Below, piece by piece: positions 52,789 to 61,618 of a stretch of 64,000 nt of DNA; the stretch's first letter is position 1; each line of letters starts with the position of its first letter. Location: assembly GCA_910589025.1 (NCBI GenBank), contig CAJURM010000005.1:124001-188000 (forward strand), written 5' to 3'. The stretch is from an uncultured Odoribacter sp. Its GTDB lineage: Bacteria; Bacteroidota; Bacteroidia; Bacteroidales; Marinifilaceae. Made by a program: the position numbers and the translations under genes. The notes under the pieces are model-generated. The model had not been told where the DNA came from and made no database searches. It saw only the letters and a program-made list of their open reading frames with translations.

Positions 52789-55761
52789 ATGAAATCACAG
52801 AGACACACGAAACCACATTTTGTCTTCCTGTTTCTCCTGCTGTTCTCCTCTTTGGGCAGTATGGCACAGGAAATTACACTGCACGGGAAAGTAACCGATG
52901 CGGTAAACGGAGAGCCTTTGCCCGGAGTGAGTATCCTTATTCAAGGAACGGCAACAGGCACGACCACCAACCCGGAAGGGGAATACACACTGAATGCCAG
53001 GAAAGGCGATGTTTTGGTATTCTCATTCATCGGTTTCAAACCTCAGAACGTTACTGTTACAAATCAGCAAACACTGAATATCCGGTTGGAGGAGGATCAA
53101 AAACAGTTGCAGGAGGTTGTGGTCATCGGCTATGGGCAAGTGCGCAAGAATGACGCTACCGGTTCGGTCGTATCCATCAATGCCAACGATTTCAATCCGG
53201 GTGTGATGTCGTCTCCTCAGGATTTGCTCATCGGTAAAACTCCCGGCGTACAAATCACGACAGGAGGAGGAGCTCCCGGCGACGGCGCCACTATCCGTAT
53301 CCGCGGAGGTTCTTCGATGAAAGCCAGCAATGACCCCTTGATTGTGGTGGACGGTGTGCCTCTGGACAATACGGGCATCAACGGGATGCGCAATCCGCTG
53401 AATGCCATTAACCCCGCTGACATTGAAACGTTCACCGTCCTCAAAGATGCCTCCTCTACGGCAATATACGGGGCAAGAGCTTCCAACGGAGTAATTCTGA
53501 TTACGACCAAGAAAGGGAAGAAAGGACAGCCGTTCCGGGTGAATTATTCGGGACAGTTCAGTGTCGGCTGGCGCGAAGGTGAAATAGATGTGCTTTCCGC
53601 CGATGAGTTCCGCGAAACGATACGGCAACAATTTGCGGATAATGCCGATGTCCTGAATAATTTAGGGGAAGCCAATACAAACTGGCAGGATGAAATATAT
53701 CGGGTCGCCGTCAGCAATGACCACAACATCGATTTCTCCGGCTCAAAATTCAATACCCCGTTCCGGCTTTCTTTGGGCTATACAAACCAGCAGGGTATTT
53801 TGAAAACAACAAATCTGAACCGCTATACGGGAGCTCTGAATCTGAACCCCACGTTTTTTGAAGATTTCCTGAAAATCAATCTCCAGGCCAAGGGGATGTA
53901 TATCAAAAACAATTTCGGCAACACTGCATCCATCGGCGAAGCCGTGACCTTCGACCCAACACGCCCGGTAAAAGACTGTAACGAAAGGTACGGAGGATAT
54001 TTCACCTGGACACAGGCCACAACAGGGAACCCGAATATCATCGCCCCCATTAACCCGGTGGCTCACCTGAAACTCCACAGCGACAAGTCGGACGTAAAAA
54101 GATTTATCGGGAACATCCAATTCGATTACCGCCTCCACTTTTTCCCGGATCTCCGGGCAAACCTGAATCTGGCATACGATTATTCGAAAAGTGACGGGAA
54201 AATCATTGAACCGGAAACAGCTTCCTGGACGTATGACGAGAAGTACGGAAGCGGCTACCATAAAGAATACAGCGAAAAGAAACACAATGAGCTGCTGGAA
54301 TTTTATCTGAACTACAATAAAAATATAGAATCCATCGAGAGCCTCATCGACGTGGTGGCGGGATATTCGTGGCAACATTTCAAGAGGTCGACCAAAGACT
54401 ATGCTACCAATGCTTCCGGCACGTATGTGAAGGAAGACAAAACAGGAGCTTCCGAAAATTACCTGCTCTCTTTTTTCGGACGACTGAATTATACTTTTAA
54501 AGACCGCTATCTGTTCACCCTGACTGTCAGAGGCGACGGTTCGTCCCGGTTCGCCAAAGACCAGCGCTGGGGCACATTCCCCTCGCTGGCACTGGCATGG
54601 CGCATCGACCAAGAGGAGTTTATGCAACAGTTTTCCCGGTTATCCACGCTGAAATTACGCCTCGGATACGGTATCACAGGACAGCAGGATATTGTCGGGA
54701 ATGATTATCCTTATTTGCCTAATTACACGATAAGCAATGACAAAGCCCAATATCAATTCGGCAATGATTTTATTTACACGTTACGCCCCAACGGCTACGA
54801 TTCCAAAATCAAGTGGGAAGAAACAACGACGTGGAATGTGGGAGTAGATTTCGGTTTTTTCAACAACCGGCTGAACGGTTCGGTTGACTATTATTACCGC
54901 AAAACGAAAGATTTGATTAATGAAATCCCGGTGGCAGCAGGTTCGAATCTGACCAATAAGTTGGTGACCAATGTGGGCGATCTCTCTAATGAGGGATTTG
55001 AAGTCAATCTGAATGCAATTGCCATCAACAATGAAGCGTGGAACTGGGAGATTAATGTCAATGTCTCTTACAATAAGAACAAAATTATCAAACTGATCCG
55101 CAACAATGACCCGAATTATGTGGGTGTATTGACAGGAGGTATTTCAGGAGGCACGGGGAGCACCATCCAGATTCACAGCGAGGGACATCCGTCGAATGCC
55201 TTCTATGTCTACCGGCAGGTGTATGACAAGGACGGCAAACCGCTGGAAGGCGTCTATGCCGACCTGAATCACGACGGTATCATCAACCAATTAGATCTGT
55301 ACCGCTATAAAAGTCCGGCGCCCAAATATTTAGCCGGTTTTTCGTCTTACCTGACGTACAAGAATTGGGATTTGACAGTGGCAGGACGATTCAGCTTCGG
55401 CAACTATGTTTACAATAATGTTGAGTCAAACCAGGCCCTCTATACCCGTTTGTACAATAACACCGGCTTTTATTCCAACCTGCCTTCTTCCATCCGGAAG
55501 ACCCATTTCGAGGAAGCCCAGTATTTTTCGGACTATTATGTACGGAATGCCTCTTTCATGAAACTGGACAATATCACCTTGGGATATAACTTCAAGAAGC
55601 TGTGTAACAAACGGCTTGATTTACGAATTTATGCCCTGATGCAGAATGTTTTCACGATTACCCGGTATAAAGGATTGGATCCCGAAATTTTCAACGGGAT
55701 TGACAATAACCTCTATCCGCGCCCGCAAACCGTATTGCTCGGCGTAAATGTCGGCTTTTGA
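52789..55761 (+). CDS. SusC-type TonB-dependent transporter, second starch-type locus
   Basis: The 990-residue outer-membrane protein has a signal peptide (to about SMAQE), a carboxypeptidase-regulatory-like domain (LHGKVTDAVNGEPLPGVSI), plug motifs LQEVVVIGYG and IRIRGGSSMKASNDPL, and a barrel ending in Phe (VNVGF). It is a close relative of the susC at 35053, with KNDATGSV and GLDPEI/GLDPEV segments in common. The two loci therefore probably handle similar alpha-glucans. It is the first gene of susC-susD-susE type order. Confidence 0.94.
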   Translation: MKSQRHTKPHFVFLFLLLFSSLGSMAQEITLHGKVTDAVNGEPLPGVSILIQGTATGTTTNPEGEYTLNARKGDVLVFSFIGFKPQNVTVTNQQTLNIRLEEDQKQLQEVVVIGYGQVRKNDATGSVVSINANDFNPGVMSSPQDLLIGKTPGVQITTGGGAPGDGATIRIRGGSSMKASNDPLIVVDGVPLDNTGINGMRNPLNAINPADIETFTVLKDASSTAIYGARASNGVILITTKKGKKGQPFRVNYSGQFSVGWREGEIDVLSADEFRETIRQQFADNADVLNNLGEANTNWQDEIYRVAVSNDHNIDFSGSKFNTPFRLSLGYTNQQGILKTTNLNRYTGALNLNPTFFEDFLKINLQAKGMYIKNNFGNTASIGEAVTFDPTRPVKDCNERYGGYFTWTQATTGNPNIIAPINPVAHLKLHSDKSDVKRFIGNIQFDYRLHFFPDLRANLNLAYDYSKSDGKIIEPETASWTYDEKYGSGYHKEYSEKKHNELLEFYLNYNKNIESIESLIDVVAGYSWQHFKRSTKDYATNASGTYVKEDKTGASENYLLSFFGRLNYTFKDRYLFTLTVRGDGSSRFAKDQRWGTFPSLALAWRIDQEEFMQQFSRLSTLKLRLGYGITGQQDIVGNDYPYLPNYTISNDKAQYQFGNDFIYTLRPNGYDSKIKWEETTTWNVGVDFGFFNNRLNGSVDYYYRKTKDLINEIPVAAGSNLTNKLVTNVGDLSNEGFEVNLNAIAINNEAWNWEINVNVSYNKNKIIKLIRNNDPNYVGVLTGGISGGTGSTIQIHSEGHPSNAFYVYRQVYDKDGKPLEGVYADLNHDGIINQLDLYRYKSPAPKYLAGFSSYLTYKNWDLTVAGRFSFGNYVYNNVESNQALYTRLYNNTGFYSNLPSSIRKTHFEEAQYFSDYYVRNASFMKLDNITLGYNFKKLCNKRLDLRIYALMQNVFTITRYKGLDPEIFNGIDNNLYPRPQTVLLGVNVGF

Positions 55762-55798
55762 TTGCTATCATAACCTGTAAATTAAAAACAACACAACC

Positions 55799-57376
55799 AT
55801 GAAAACCAAATATTTGAATATCCTGAGTCTTTCGCTACTGACGTGGCTCACCGCCTGCGTAGGAGACCTGGATACGAAACCCATTGATGAAAATGTCGTC
55901 ACGGCAGAGGACGTATATAAAAATCCGGAAGCCTACCGCCAGACGTTAGCCAAAGTGTATTCGGTTTTTGCCGTCAGCGGGCAAATCGGACCGGACGGGA
56001 ATCCCGACCTGGCAACAAGCGATGAGGGCACGTCGAATTATCTGCGACAACTGTGGAATATGCAGGAACTGACAACAGATGAAGCCATTTGTGCATGGAA
56101 TAATGCGGGACTACCCGACCTACACAATCAGAACTGGTCTTCCGCCAATGATTATATTACGATTACTTATGAGCGTATCTATTACCTGATATCGGTTGCC
56201 AATGAATACCTGCGCGAAACGAGCGAAGGGAAACTGAACAGCCGGAATGTGTCCGAAGAGCTGAAAAAAGAAATCGGCTATTACCGCGCAGAAGCCCGGT
56301 TCCTGCGGGCATTGGCATATTATCACGCCCTCGACCTGTACGGGAATGTCCCCTTTGTTGATGAAAATGAAGGAGTAGGAGCTTTCTATCCGGAACAAAT
56401 CCAACGCAACGACTTGTTTATCTGGCTGGAAAAGGAGTTAAAAGAAATCATTCCGTTGATGAAAGCCCCACAGACCAATGAATACGCCCGAGCCGACCAA
56501 GCTGCCGCCTGGACGCTTCTGGCAAAAATGTATCTGAATGCCGAAGTTTATATCGGAACACCACGCTATACGGATGCTATCAACTATTGTAACCTCGTTA
56601 TTCCGCACTATTCTCTCGAGGGGGATTACACCCGGCTTTTTATGGCAGATAATCATAAGGCACAGGAAGTTATCTTCCCGATAGCGTTTGATGGTACCCA
56701 TACACAGACGTACGGAGGTACAACGTTTCTGATTTTTGCAGCTTTCGGCGGCGACAGTCTGAAAACGCAAGACTACGGCGTTAGCGGGAGCTGGGCAGGC
56801 AACCGGGTGAGCGACCAGTTTGCCGCCAATTTCGAACCGGGCGACAAAAGAGCCTGTTTCTATACGAAAGGACAAACGAGCACCGAAATCAATTCCGTTT
56901 CGGATTTCAAACAAGGCGTGATTGTCACGAAGTTCACAAACATGCAATCCAACGGACAACCCGGTTCGAATCTCAGTTTTGTAGACACGGATTTCCCGAT
57001 GTTCCGGCTGGCGGATGTCTACCTGATGTATGCCGAAGCCGTACTGCGGGGAGGAACGGGAGGAAACCCAAGCGTAGCGCTCGGTTATATCAACGCATTG
57101 CGCGCCCGGGCTTTTGACAACAATGCGGGAGAAATCACCTCGTCCGACTTTACCCTTGATTTCCTGCTGGAAGAACGCGCCCGCGAGTTGTATTGGGAAG
57201 GACACCGCCGCACAGACCTCATCCGCTACCGCCGTTTCAGTGAAACATCCTGGCTCTGGCCCTGGAAAGGAGGCGTAAAGGAGGGCAGAAGCATCGCTTC
57301 CCATTACGACCTGTTTCCCCTACCATCGTCCGATTTGGGAGCCAACCCGAAACTGAAACAGAATTCCGGCTATTAA
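55799..57376 (+). CDS. SusD-type glycan-binding lipoprotein, second starch-type locus
   Basis: The 525-residue lipoprotein has lipobox LTAC near residue 20. SusD features are AEARFLRALAYYHALDLYGNVP, ARADQAAAWTLLAKMYLNAEVY and the C-terminal ARELYWEGHRRTDLIRYRRF block. It parallels the starch susD at 38078 throughout (for example ELTTDEAICAW against ELSTDECLWAW). It starts 37 bases after the partner SusC and precedes a SusE-like gene. Confidence 0.95.
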   Translation: MKTKYLNILSLSLLTWLTACVGDLDTKPIDENVVTAEDVYKNPEAYRQTLAKVYSVFAVSGQIGPDGNPDLATSDEGTSNYLRQLWNMQELTTDEAICAWNNAGLPDLHNQNWSSANDYITITYERIYYLISVANEYLRETSEGKLNSRNVSEELKKEIGYYRAEARFLRALAYYHALDLYGNVPFVDENEGVGAFYPEQIQRNDLFIWLEKELKEIIPLMKAPQTNEYARADQAAAWTLLAKMYLNAEVYIGTPRYTDAINYCNLVIPHYSLEGDYTRLFMADNHKAQEVIFPIAFDGTHTQTYGGTTFLIFAAFGGDSLKTQDYGVSGSWAGNRVSDQFAANFEPGDKRACFYTKGQTSTEINSVSDFKQGVIVTKFTNMQSNGQPGSNLSFVDTDFPMFRLADVYLMYAEAVLRGGTGGNPSVALGYINALRARAFDNNAGEITSSDFTLDFLLEERARELYWEGHRRTDLIRYRRFSETSWLWPWKGGVKEGRSIASHYDLFPLPSSDLGANPKLKQNSGY

Positions 57377-57393
57377 CCGTAAATGAAAACGAC

Positions 57394-58413
57394 ATGAAGA
57401 AACAATATCTATTTTTCCCACTGTGCTTGCTCCTTCTGCTGGCAGGATGCGATACCGACAACAAAAAGTATTATGCCACGGAATTTACAGCTCCCGTTCT
57501 GACGACACCCGCAGCAGGCACCCACCTGACACTCACCGAAGCACAGGAACACGATTCCCTTGAAATCGCGTGGAAAGCCGCAGACTACGGTTTCCCGGCT
57601 TCCATTCTCTACACAGTGCAAATGGCAAAAGCCGGCACGTATTTCGAATCTGCCGTAAAAATTGCCGAAACGAAAGGAACGCACATGAAAACGGATTATG
57701 CCACATTAAACAATAATGCCCTCATTGCAGGTTTTGTTCCCGAAACTCCGGCAGAAGTAGAGTTCAGAGTGATAGCCACCATAAATAACCATATCCAAAC
57801 CTTACATTCTGAACCTGTAGACCTGACACTGACCGCTTATAATGTGACCGTCAATTATCCGATTCTCTATGTCCCCGGCAGTTATCAAGGCTGGAATCCG
57901 GCAGAGCCGCAAACGGTCATCGCTTCCCCCAAAGCCAATCAAGTGTATGAAGGCTATCTTTGGTTTACTGCCAATACCGAGTTTAAACTCCTCGGCCAAC
58001 CGTCATGGGGAGAGTTGGAGTGGGGCTCCGGCGGAGACGGGAAATTAGCACCACGGGGAGGAAATATTACGGTGAACAACACAACGGCAGGACTCTATAA
58101 ATTAGTGGCAGACCTGAACAGCCTCACCTACTCCACCACTCCGGTAACATGGAGCATCACAGGCACGGCAACTTCGGGAAGTCTTGTCCAACTGAATTAC
58201 GACGAAACAACGAAACGCCTTCAGGTCACCACCACCCTCTCTGAGGGGCAATTCGTGTTTCAGGAAACAGGCGCGGACAACCGGACGTTAGGTGTATATT
58301 TCGGCAACCAACTCATGGACAACGGCACCGAAATTATCATCCCCACCACCGGAGAGTATACCATCATTCTGAACCTCAGCCAGTATCCGTATAGTTATAA
58401 GGTGGAAGGTTAA
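57394..58413 (+). CDS. SusE-like outer-membrane lipoprotein, second starch-type locus
   Basis: The 339-residue lipoprotein has lipobox LLAGC near residue 19. A SusE-type domain (about 25-150, with LEIAWKAADYGFPASILYTVQ) is followed by starch-binding-like modules (about 155-339, VPGSYQGWNPAEPQ and FKLLGQPSWGELEW). It probably anchors alpha-glucan at the surface. Compared with the 35-42 kb locus there is no SusF partner. It is the last gene of its operon and is followed by a 14-base-stem terminator. Confidence 0.87.
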   Translation: MKKQYLFFPLCLLLLLAGCDTDNKKYYATEFTAPVLTTPAAGTHLTLTEAQEHDSLEIAWKAADYGFPASILYTVQMAKAGTYFESAVKIAETKGTHMKTDYATLNNNALIAGFVPETPAEVEFRVIATINNHIQTLHSEPVDLTLTAYNVTVNYPILYVPGSYQGWNPAEPQTVIASPKANQVYEGYLWFTANTEFKLLGQPSWGELEWGSGGDGKLAPRGGNITVNNTTAGLYKLVADLNSLTYSTTPVTWSITGTATSGSLVQLNYDETTKRLQVTTTLSEGQFVFQETGADNRTLGVYFGNQLMDNGTEIIIPTTGEYTIILNLSQYPYSYKVEG

Positions 58414-58420
58414 AGAGTTA

Positions 58421-58453
58421 AAATGGAGCAATGGTTTCCCCATTGCTCCATTT
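58421..58453 (+). terminator. Strong terminator of the second SusC-SusD-SusE operon
   Basis: AAATGGAGCAATGG/CCATTGCTCCATTT, a perfect 14-base stem with a 5-base loop, lies 8 bases after the stop and is followed by TCTCT. Confidence 0.85.
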
Positions 58454-58491
58454 CTCTACTGTTCCACTTTTCCTCTTCAACCTTTCAACCC

Positions 58492-58522
58492 TTTTAACTC
58501 TTCAACTTTTTTCCTATCTTTG
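58492..58522 (+). promoter_or_regulatory. Promoter of the YebC-family gene
   Basis: TTTT (one mismatch to TTTG), 19 bases, then TATCTTTG at 58515-58522, 29 bases before the ATG. Confidence 0.65.
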
Positions 58523-58550
58523 CGCCGAAGATATTTTAAACATATAAAAT

Positions 58551-59270
58551 ATGGGAAGAGCATTTGAATACCGCAAAGCACGTAAATTGAAAAGATGGGG
58601 CAATATGGCCCGGACTTTTACCCGGATCGGAAAAGAAATCGATATTGCCGTGAAGGCAGGCGGACCAGACCCCAACAATAATACACGTCTCCGCATCCTG
58701 ATTCAGAATGCGAAGGCAGAGAATATGCCCAAGGAAAATGTTGAGCGCGCAATCAAACGCGCCGTGTCCAAAGATACATCAGACTATAAAGAAGTAACCT
58801 ATGAAGGTTATGCTCCGCACGGAATTGCAATTCTTGTGGAGGCTGCCACCGATAACAATACCCGCACTGTTGCCAATGTACGCCACGCATTTACAAAATT
58901 CGGTGGTTCATTGGGAACTACCGGCTCCCTCGATTTTATGTTTGACAGGAAGAGTGTCTTCAAAATCAACAAACCGGAAAATTTTGATCCGGAAGAGTTT
59001 GAGTTGGAAATGATTGATTACGGTGTAGACGAAATTTTTGAAGATGAAGACGGAGTTATCAACCTTTACGGAGCTTTTGACGCCTACGGAAATATTCAGA
59101 AGTACCTCGAAGAAAACAAATACGATATTGTGAGCGGTGAATTTACCCGTATTCCCACCGATACAAAAGAATTAACCCCGGAAGAACGGGCAGAGGTCGA
59201 TAAGATTCTGGATAAACTGGATGAAGATGAAGACGTTACCAACGTTTATCACAATATAAAAGAAGATTAA
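58551..59270 (+). CDS. YebC/PmpR-family protein (DUF28)
   Basis: The 239-residue length matches the family. The N-terminus MGRAFEYRK, the KRWGNMARTFTRIGKEI helix, the ARNAK-like NAKAENMPKENVERAIKRA segment and the YEGYAPHGIAILVEAATDNNNRT-like core (here DNNTRT) are diagnostic. Members act as transcription regulators or, as recently proposed, help translation through difficult stretches. It is monocistronic with its own promoter and lies before tRNA-Lys. Confidence 0.95.
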   Translation: MGRAFEYRKARKLKRWGNMARTFTRIGKEIDIAVKAGGPDPNNNTRLRILIQNAKAENMPKENVERAIKRAVSKDTSDYKEVTYEGYAPHGIAILVEAATDNNTRTVANVRHAFTKFGGSLGTTGSLDFMFDRKSVFKINKPENFDPEEFELEMIDYGVDEIFEDEDGVINLYGAFDAYGNIQKYLEENKYDIVSGEFTRIPTDTKELTPEERAEVDKILDKLDEDEDVTNVYHNIKED

Positions 59271-59281
59271 ACCCGACAACA

Positions 59282-59313
59282 TTTGCAGATTTAAAAATAT
59301 AATCGCATATTTG
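59282..59313 (+). promoter_or_regulatory. Promoter of tRNA-Lys
   Basis: TTTG (59282-59285), 20 bases, then CATATTTG (59306-59313), one mismatch from TAnnTTTG, 40 bases before the tRNA. Confidence 0.6.
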
Positions 59314-59353
59314 CACCCGCAAAAGGATAAATTATCCGGTTGCAAATCAGGAT

Positions 59354-59426
59354 GTCTTCGTAGCTCAGCTGGTAGAGCAATTGACTCTTAATCAATGGGC
59401 CCTGGGTTCGAGTCCCAGCGAGGACA
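59354..59426 (+). tRNA. tRNA-Lys (anticodon CTT)
   Basis: A complete 73-base cloverleaf: acceptor GTCTTCG/CGAGGAC with one G-U, D stem GCTC/GAGC, anticodon stem ATTGA/TCAAT with loop CTCTTAA (anticodon CTT), T stem CTGGG/CCCAG with loop TTCGAGT, discriminator A. The accessory patch begins just downstream, but I found no repeated tRNA 3' end to mark an attachment site. Confidence 0.97.
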
Positions 59427-59434
59427 CAGAAAAT

Positions 59435-59468
59435 AAGCCACTTACAAAAGTAGGTGGCTTTCTTTTTT
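59435..59468 (+). terminator. Terminator of tRNA-Lys
   Basis: AAGCCAC(C)TAC-type stem closing with GTAGGTGGCTT and a 4-base A loop, followed by TCTTTTTT. Confidence 0.85.
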
Positions 59469-59529
59469 ACCGGATTTTCATATTATTATAGAGTACATTC
59501 CTACTAAAGAAATAACTAAGGATTGAAAG

Positions 59530-59575
59530 AATAAAAGCCAGTATCCGTTTTTACATCGGGGTACTGGCTTTTATT
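59530..59575. terminator. Bidirectional terminator between tRNA-Lys and the accessory patch
   Basis: AATAAAAGCCAGTA and TACTGGCTTTTATT form a perfect 14-base stem with A/T-rich outer ends, so both strands end in T after the stem. It separates the plus-strand tRNA from minus-strand DUF2442. Confidence 0.8.
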
Positions 59576-59594
59576 TATTAGGGCTTGTTCTGAT

Positions 59595-59849
59595 TCAAAC
59601 GGGTTGTCCAATCTCATAGAGATATTCAGGAGCAAAGCCTATTTCATTGTTCCAATCAATAGTAAAAGGGTCAAGGCTGAAATTGCGGAAATAATTCAGG
59701 TCTGCCAGTTTATGGCATATCCCTATGCCCTTATTCACAATGGAGGAAAAGTCTATGATTTTACTCTCTCCAGTGTTAAATCTTGCCTTGATTTTATAGG
59801 CATCAACATATTCTGCTTCTTCAATAGACAATATTTTTGTATTCTCCAT
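59595..59849 (-). CDS. DUF2442 protein
   Basis: The 84-residue protein fits DUF2442: an N-terminal strand (ILSIEEAEYVDAYKIKARFNTGES), the IDFSSIV segment and the closing TIDWNNEIGFAPEYLYE motif. DUF2442 genes usually pair with DUF4160 genes in toxin-antitoxin-like cassettes. Here the start codon overlaps the stop of a DUF4160 remnant (TAATG), so the pair was once intact. Function unproven. Confidence 0.85.
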   Translation of the reverse strand: MENTKILSIEEAEYVDAYKIKARFNTGESKIIDFSSIVNKGIGICHKLADLNYFRNFSLDPFTIDWNNEIGFAPEYLYEIGQPV

Positions 59850-59962
59850 TATTCCAAAGGTTTAATCGGTTTTGGCGATTCAAATGAAGTCAGACGGCGC
59901 CAGTTTTCAAGTAATTCTGACTTGTGCAAGTCCAGCCATTCTGATTTATATGGTTTTAGAAA
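59849..59962 (-). pseudogene. DUF4160 remnant (C-terminal 37 codons)
   Basis: Translating the minus strand upstream of DUF2442 gives a short open stretch with LDLHKSELLENWRRL and the ending KPIKPLE, as at the C-terminus of DUF4160 proteins. The frame is closed by a stop just upstream, where the sequence becomes the 3' end of the zeta-toxin remnant. The N-terminal part is lost, so this is a fossil of a DUF4160-DUF2442 pair. Confidence 0.65.
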
Positions 59963-60559
59963 TTACTATTGAAAATCGGATATGCCCATTCCGGAATCAC
60001 ATCTACATATTGTTTAGCCAATTGACCTTTCGTCAAACGGAATAATAATGTGGCATCGCTATTTTCTATGGAATTGTCATAAACATAAGTCCGGTCTGCC
60101 AATTTCGACGCCAAACAGCAATTCAATAAAGATTTATGGTATCTGGAAATAATTTTAGGAATGGGGATGACCTCCTTCCATTACTCTGTTAGCTATACGG
60201 GAAGCATTTATGGTTGGAGAGGCTGTACATACAAAAAATAAACGGACAAAGAAACCTGCATGAATTGCCCTGCAAATATAATCGACTTTATCTTTAGCAG
60301 ACAATACGGTCTCAAATATCAGACTTTTGTGCTCAAGCAAACATTGTTCTCGTAAATCTTCACTGTATTTTGCGGCTTGCATTATAGCATCCTTGGAATT
60401 CCAATCACCAAATCTTTCTTGGGCAATAATGTCTGGATTAATATAAATGGAATCTTCCATCCATTCATGATGAAGAATTTTAGACGTTACCGAAGTCTTG
60501 CCTGAACCATTGGGACCGGCAATTACAATTAGTACGGGTTTATGAATGACTTTATTCAT
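59956..60559 (-). pseudogene. Zeta-toxin-like kinase, frameshifted
   Basis: The first 134 codons (60559-60155) encode a P-loop protein with Walker A AGPNGSGKT, ETVLSAKDK and a helical middle, as in chromosomal zeta toxins. The frame then ends prematurely after MEGGHPHS. A +1-shifted frame continues without stops to 59956 (PIPKIISRYHKSL, FRLTKGQLAK, IPEWA), giving about 200 residues, the length expected of intact relatives. The shift lies near a CCCC run at about 60160. Intact proteins phosphorylate nucleotide sugars or bind antitoxin; this one is probably inactive, unless the shift is a sequencing error or a programmed event. Confidence 0.8.
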
Positions 60560-60756
60560 TGGATATTGTATTCTTCACTCCATAATACCCGTTGTTTACG
60601 AATATCATCCCAGATCTCTTGAAAAAAACGCTTATGTGCTTTTTCTGATTTTTGCTTTGCTTCTTCTGCAACCTCTCTCATCAATAGGGCAAGCATTTCA
60701 TCGGTAGGTTCTTCCAGACTGTTCAGACGATAGGCATTCATTTCTTTTTCAGACAT
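60556..60756 (-). CDS. Probable antitoxin of the zeta-toxin-like gene
   Basis: The 66-residue highly charged, helical protein contains EEPTDEMLALLMREVAEEAKQ and no known DNA-binding motif. Its stop overlaps the start of the zeta-like gene by four bases (ATGA), the usual antitoxin-first layout. Assignment rests on position and size. It may still be made even though the toxin gene is broken. Confidence 0.6.
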   Translation of the reverse strand: MSEKEMNAYRLNSLEEPTDEMLALLMREVAEEAKQKSEKAHKRFFQEIWDDIRKQRVLWSEEYNIQ

Positions 60757-60812
60757 GGCTTATAATATTAATCGTATGTAAAGATAGCATCTTTTCTGGA
60801 ATAAAACAACAA

Positions 60813-60847
60813 AAGCCGTACCCCCGACTAAATGAGGAATACGGCTT
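60813..60847 (-). terminator. Terminator of the small gene at 60875
   Basis: AAGCCGTA/TACGGCTT, 8 perfect pairs; on the minus strand it is followed by TTGTTGTTTT. Confidence 0.7.
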
Positions 60848-60874
60848 ATTCTATTTCTATGGTTGAATCTATAT

Positions 60875-61081
60875 CTATTTCCTTTTTATCAGTTTCTTCT
60901 TAGGATTCTCTATCTTAGGCGGATTCTCACACAACCAGATTTCAGGTTTGAATAAGTCAGGATATAGGGCACACAAGGTGTCCATACCGATATGACGATA
61001 AAAGTCTACCGTATGGATTTCTTTGTGATGTTCCAAACCAAACCAGCCGGATGTGGATATTTCCTTATTATTGGTTCTCAT
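60875..61081 (-). CDS. Small hypothetical protein
   Basis: The 68-residue protein starts MRTNNKEISTSGWFGLEH and ends in a basic tail KKKLIKRK. I recognise no domain. I use the ATG at 61079-61081 because a putative -7 box (TACCTTTG on the minus strand, 61142-61149) lies inside the longer frame that reaches 61159. A hairpin terminator follows. Confidence 0.6.
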   Translation of the reverse strand: MRTNNKEISTSGWFGLEHHKEIHTVDFYRHIGMDTLCALYPDLFKPEIWLCENPPKIENPKKKLIKRK

Positions 61082-61141
61082 TGCGCAAATGATTTTGAAA
61101 GTGGTAATTTGAAAATAATGTATCTTGTAGTATCTGAGACA

Positions 61142-61149
61142 CAAAGGTA
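61142..61149 (-). promoter_or_regulatory. Putative -7 box (TACCTTTG) of the 60875 gene
   Basis: The complement matches TAnnTTTG, 61 bases before the chosen ATG. No exact -33 box. Confidence 0.45.
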
Positions 61150-61294
61150 CGAAAGGCAATACCTATAAACTAAAGGACATAGCACATACTTGAAACATCA
61201 CTGCCAGATGAAAATAAAAGCCATATAATTACCTTTTATCTTAGCTCTCTATCCTAATAAGGAGCAGAAGATGGGACATACCCTTAAAATCATA

Positions 61295-61354
61295 GTGGGT
61301 GGAAATTTGGAAAATTCCACTCTTATATACTTTTTGAAAAATTTTCCCCCAACC
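61295..61354. repeat. 60-base repeat element, copy 1 (GGTGGAAA type)
   Basis: Opens GTGGGTGGAAA, has ATATACT in the middle and closes TTTTCCCCCAACC. A related 60-base copy lies at 63312-63371. The ends are roughly inverted repeats (GGTGGAAA against TTTCC.CC). Confidence 0.6.
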
Positions 61355-61426
61355 TCTATTTTCATCAGATAATATATGATATATTCTATTTTCCACTTGT
61401 CTTTCTTCCCTTTCAAAATTTATTCT

Positions 61427-61434
61427 TATCTTTG
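61427..61434 (+). promoter_or_regulatory. Putative -7 box (TATCTTTG) of the kinase region
   Basis: TATCTTTG matches TAnnTTTG, 26 bases before the ATG at 61460 and 55 before the ATG at 61489. Confidence 0.5.
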
Positions 61435-61459
61435 GTAAGAAATTTATAAATCTGTCTAC

Positions 61460-61618
61460 ATGGAATGGATTAACGATTTTCATAAACAATGGATAGAAAA
61501 AAGTCTCCAGTCAATAGAATGTTGGAAGAAGCAGCCGATGTCGTTAGAAGATGCAAAGAAGCAGCAGGAGATGCTGAACCAACAGAAGGCTATAAGAAAA
61601 GCCAAATTGAAGAATTAA
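61460..61618 (+). CDS. Possible small protein overlapping the kinase gene in another frame
   Basis: A 52-codon open frame begins at the first ATG after the putative promoter. It encodes a Trp/Gln/Lys-rich helical peptide (MEWINDFHKQW..., with PMSLEDAKKQQEMLNQQKAI). It overlaps the first 43 codons of the kinase frame. Either this is a real upstream small protein and the kinase starts later, or it is a chance frame. Its composition looks protein-like; I cannot decide. Confidence 0.35.
   Translation: MEWINDFHKQWIEKSLQSIECWKKQPMSLEDAKKQQEMLNQQKAIRKAKLKN

Noticed and set aside
61241..61489. 82-codon minus-strand frame
   Set aside because: It covers the putative kinase promoter and the 60-base repeat, has no recognisable motif, and overlaps only non-coding-looking sequence.
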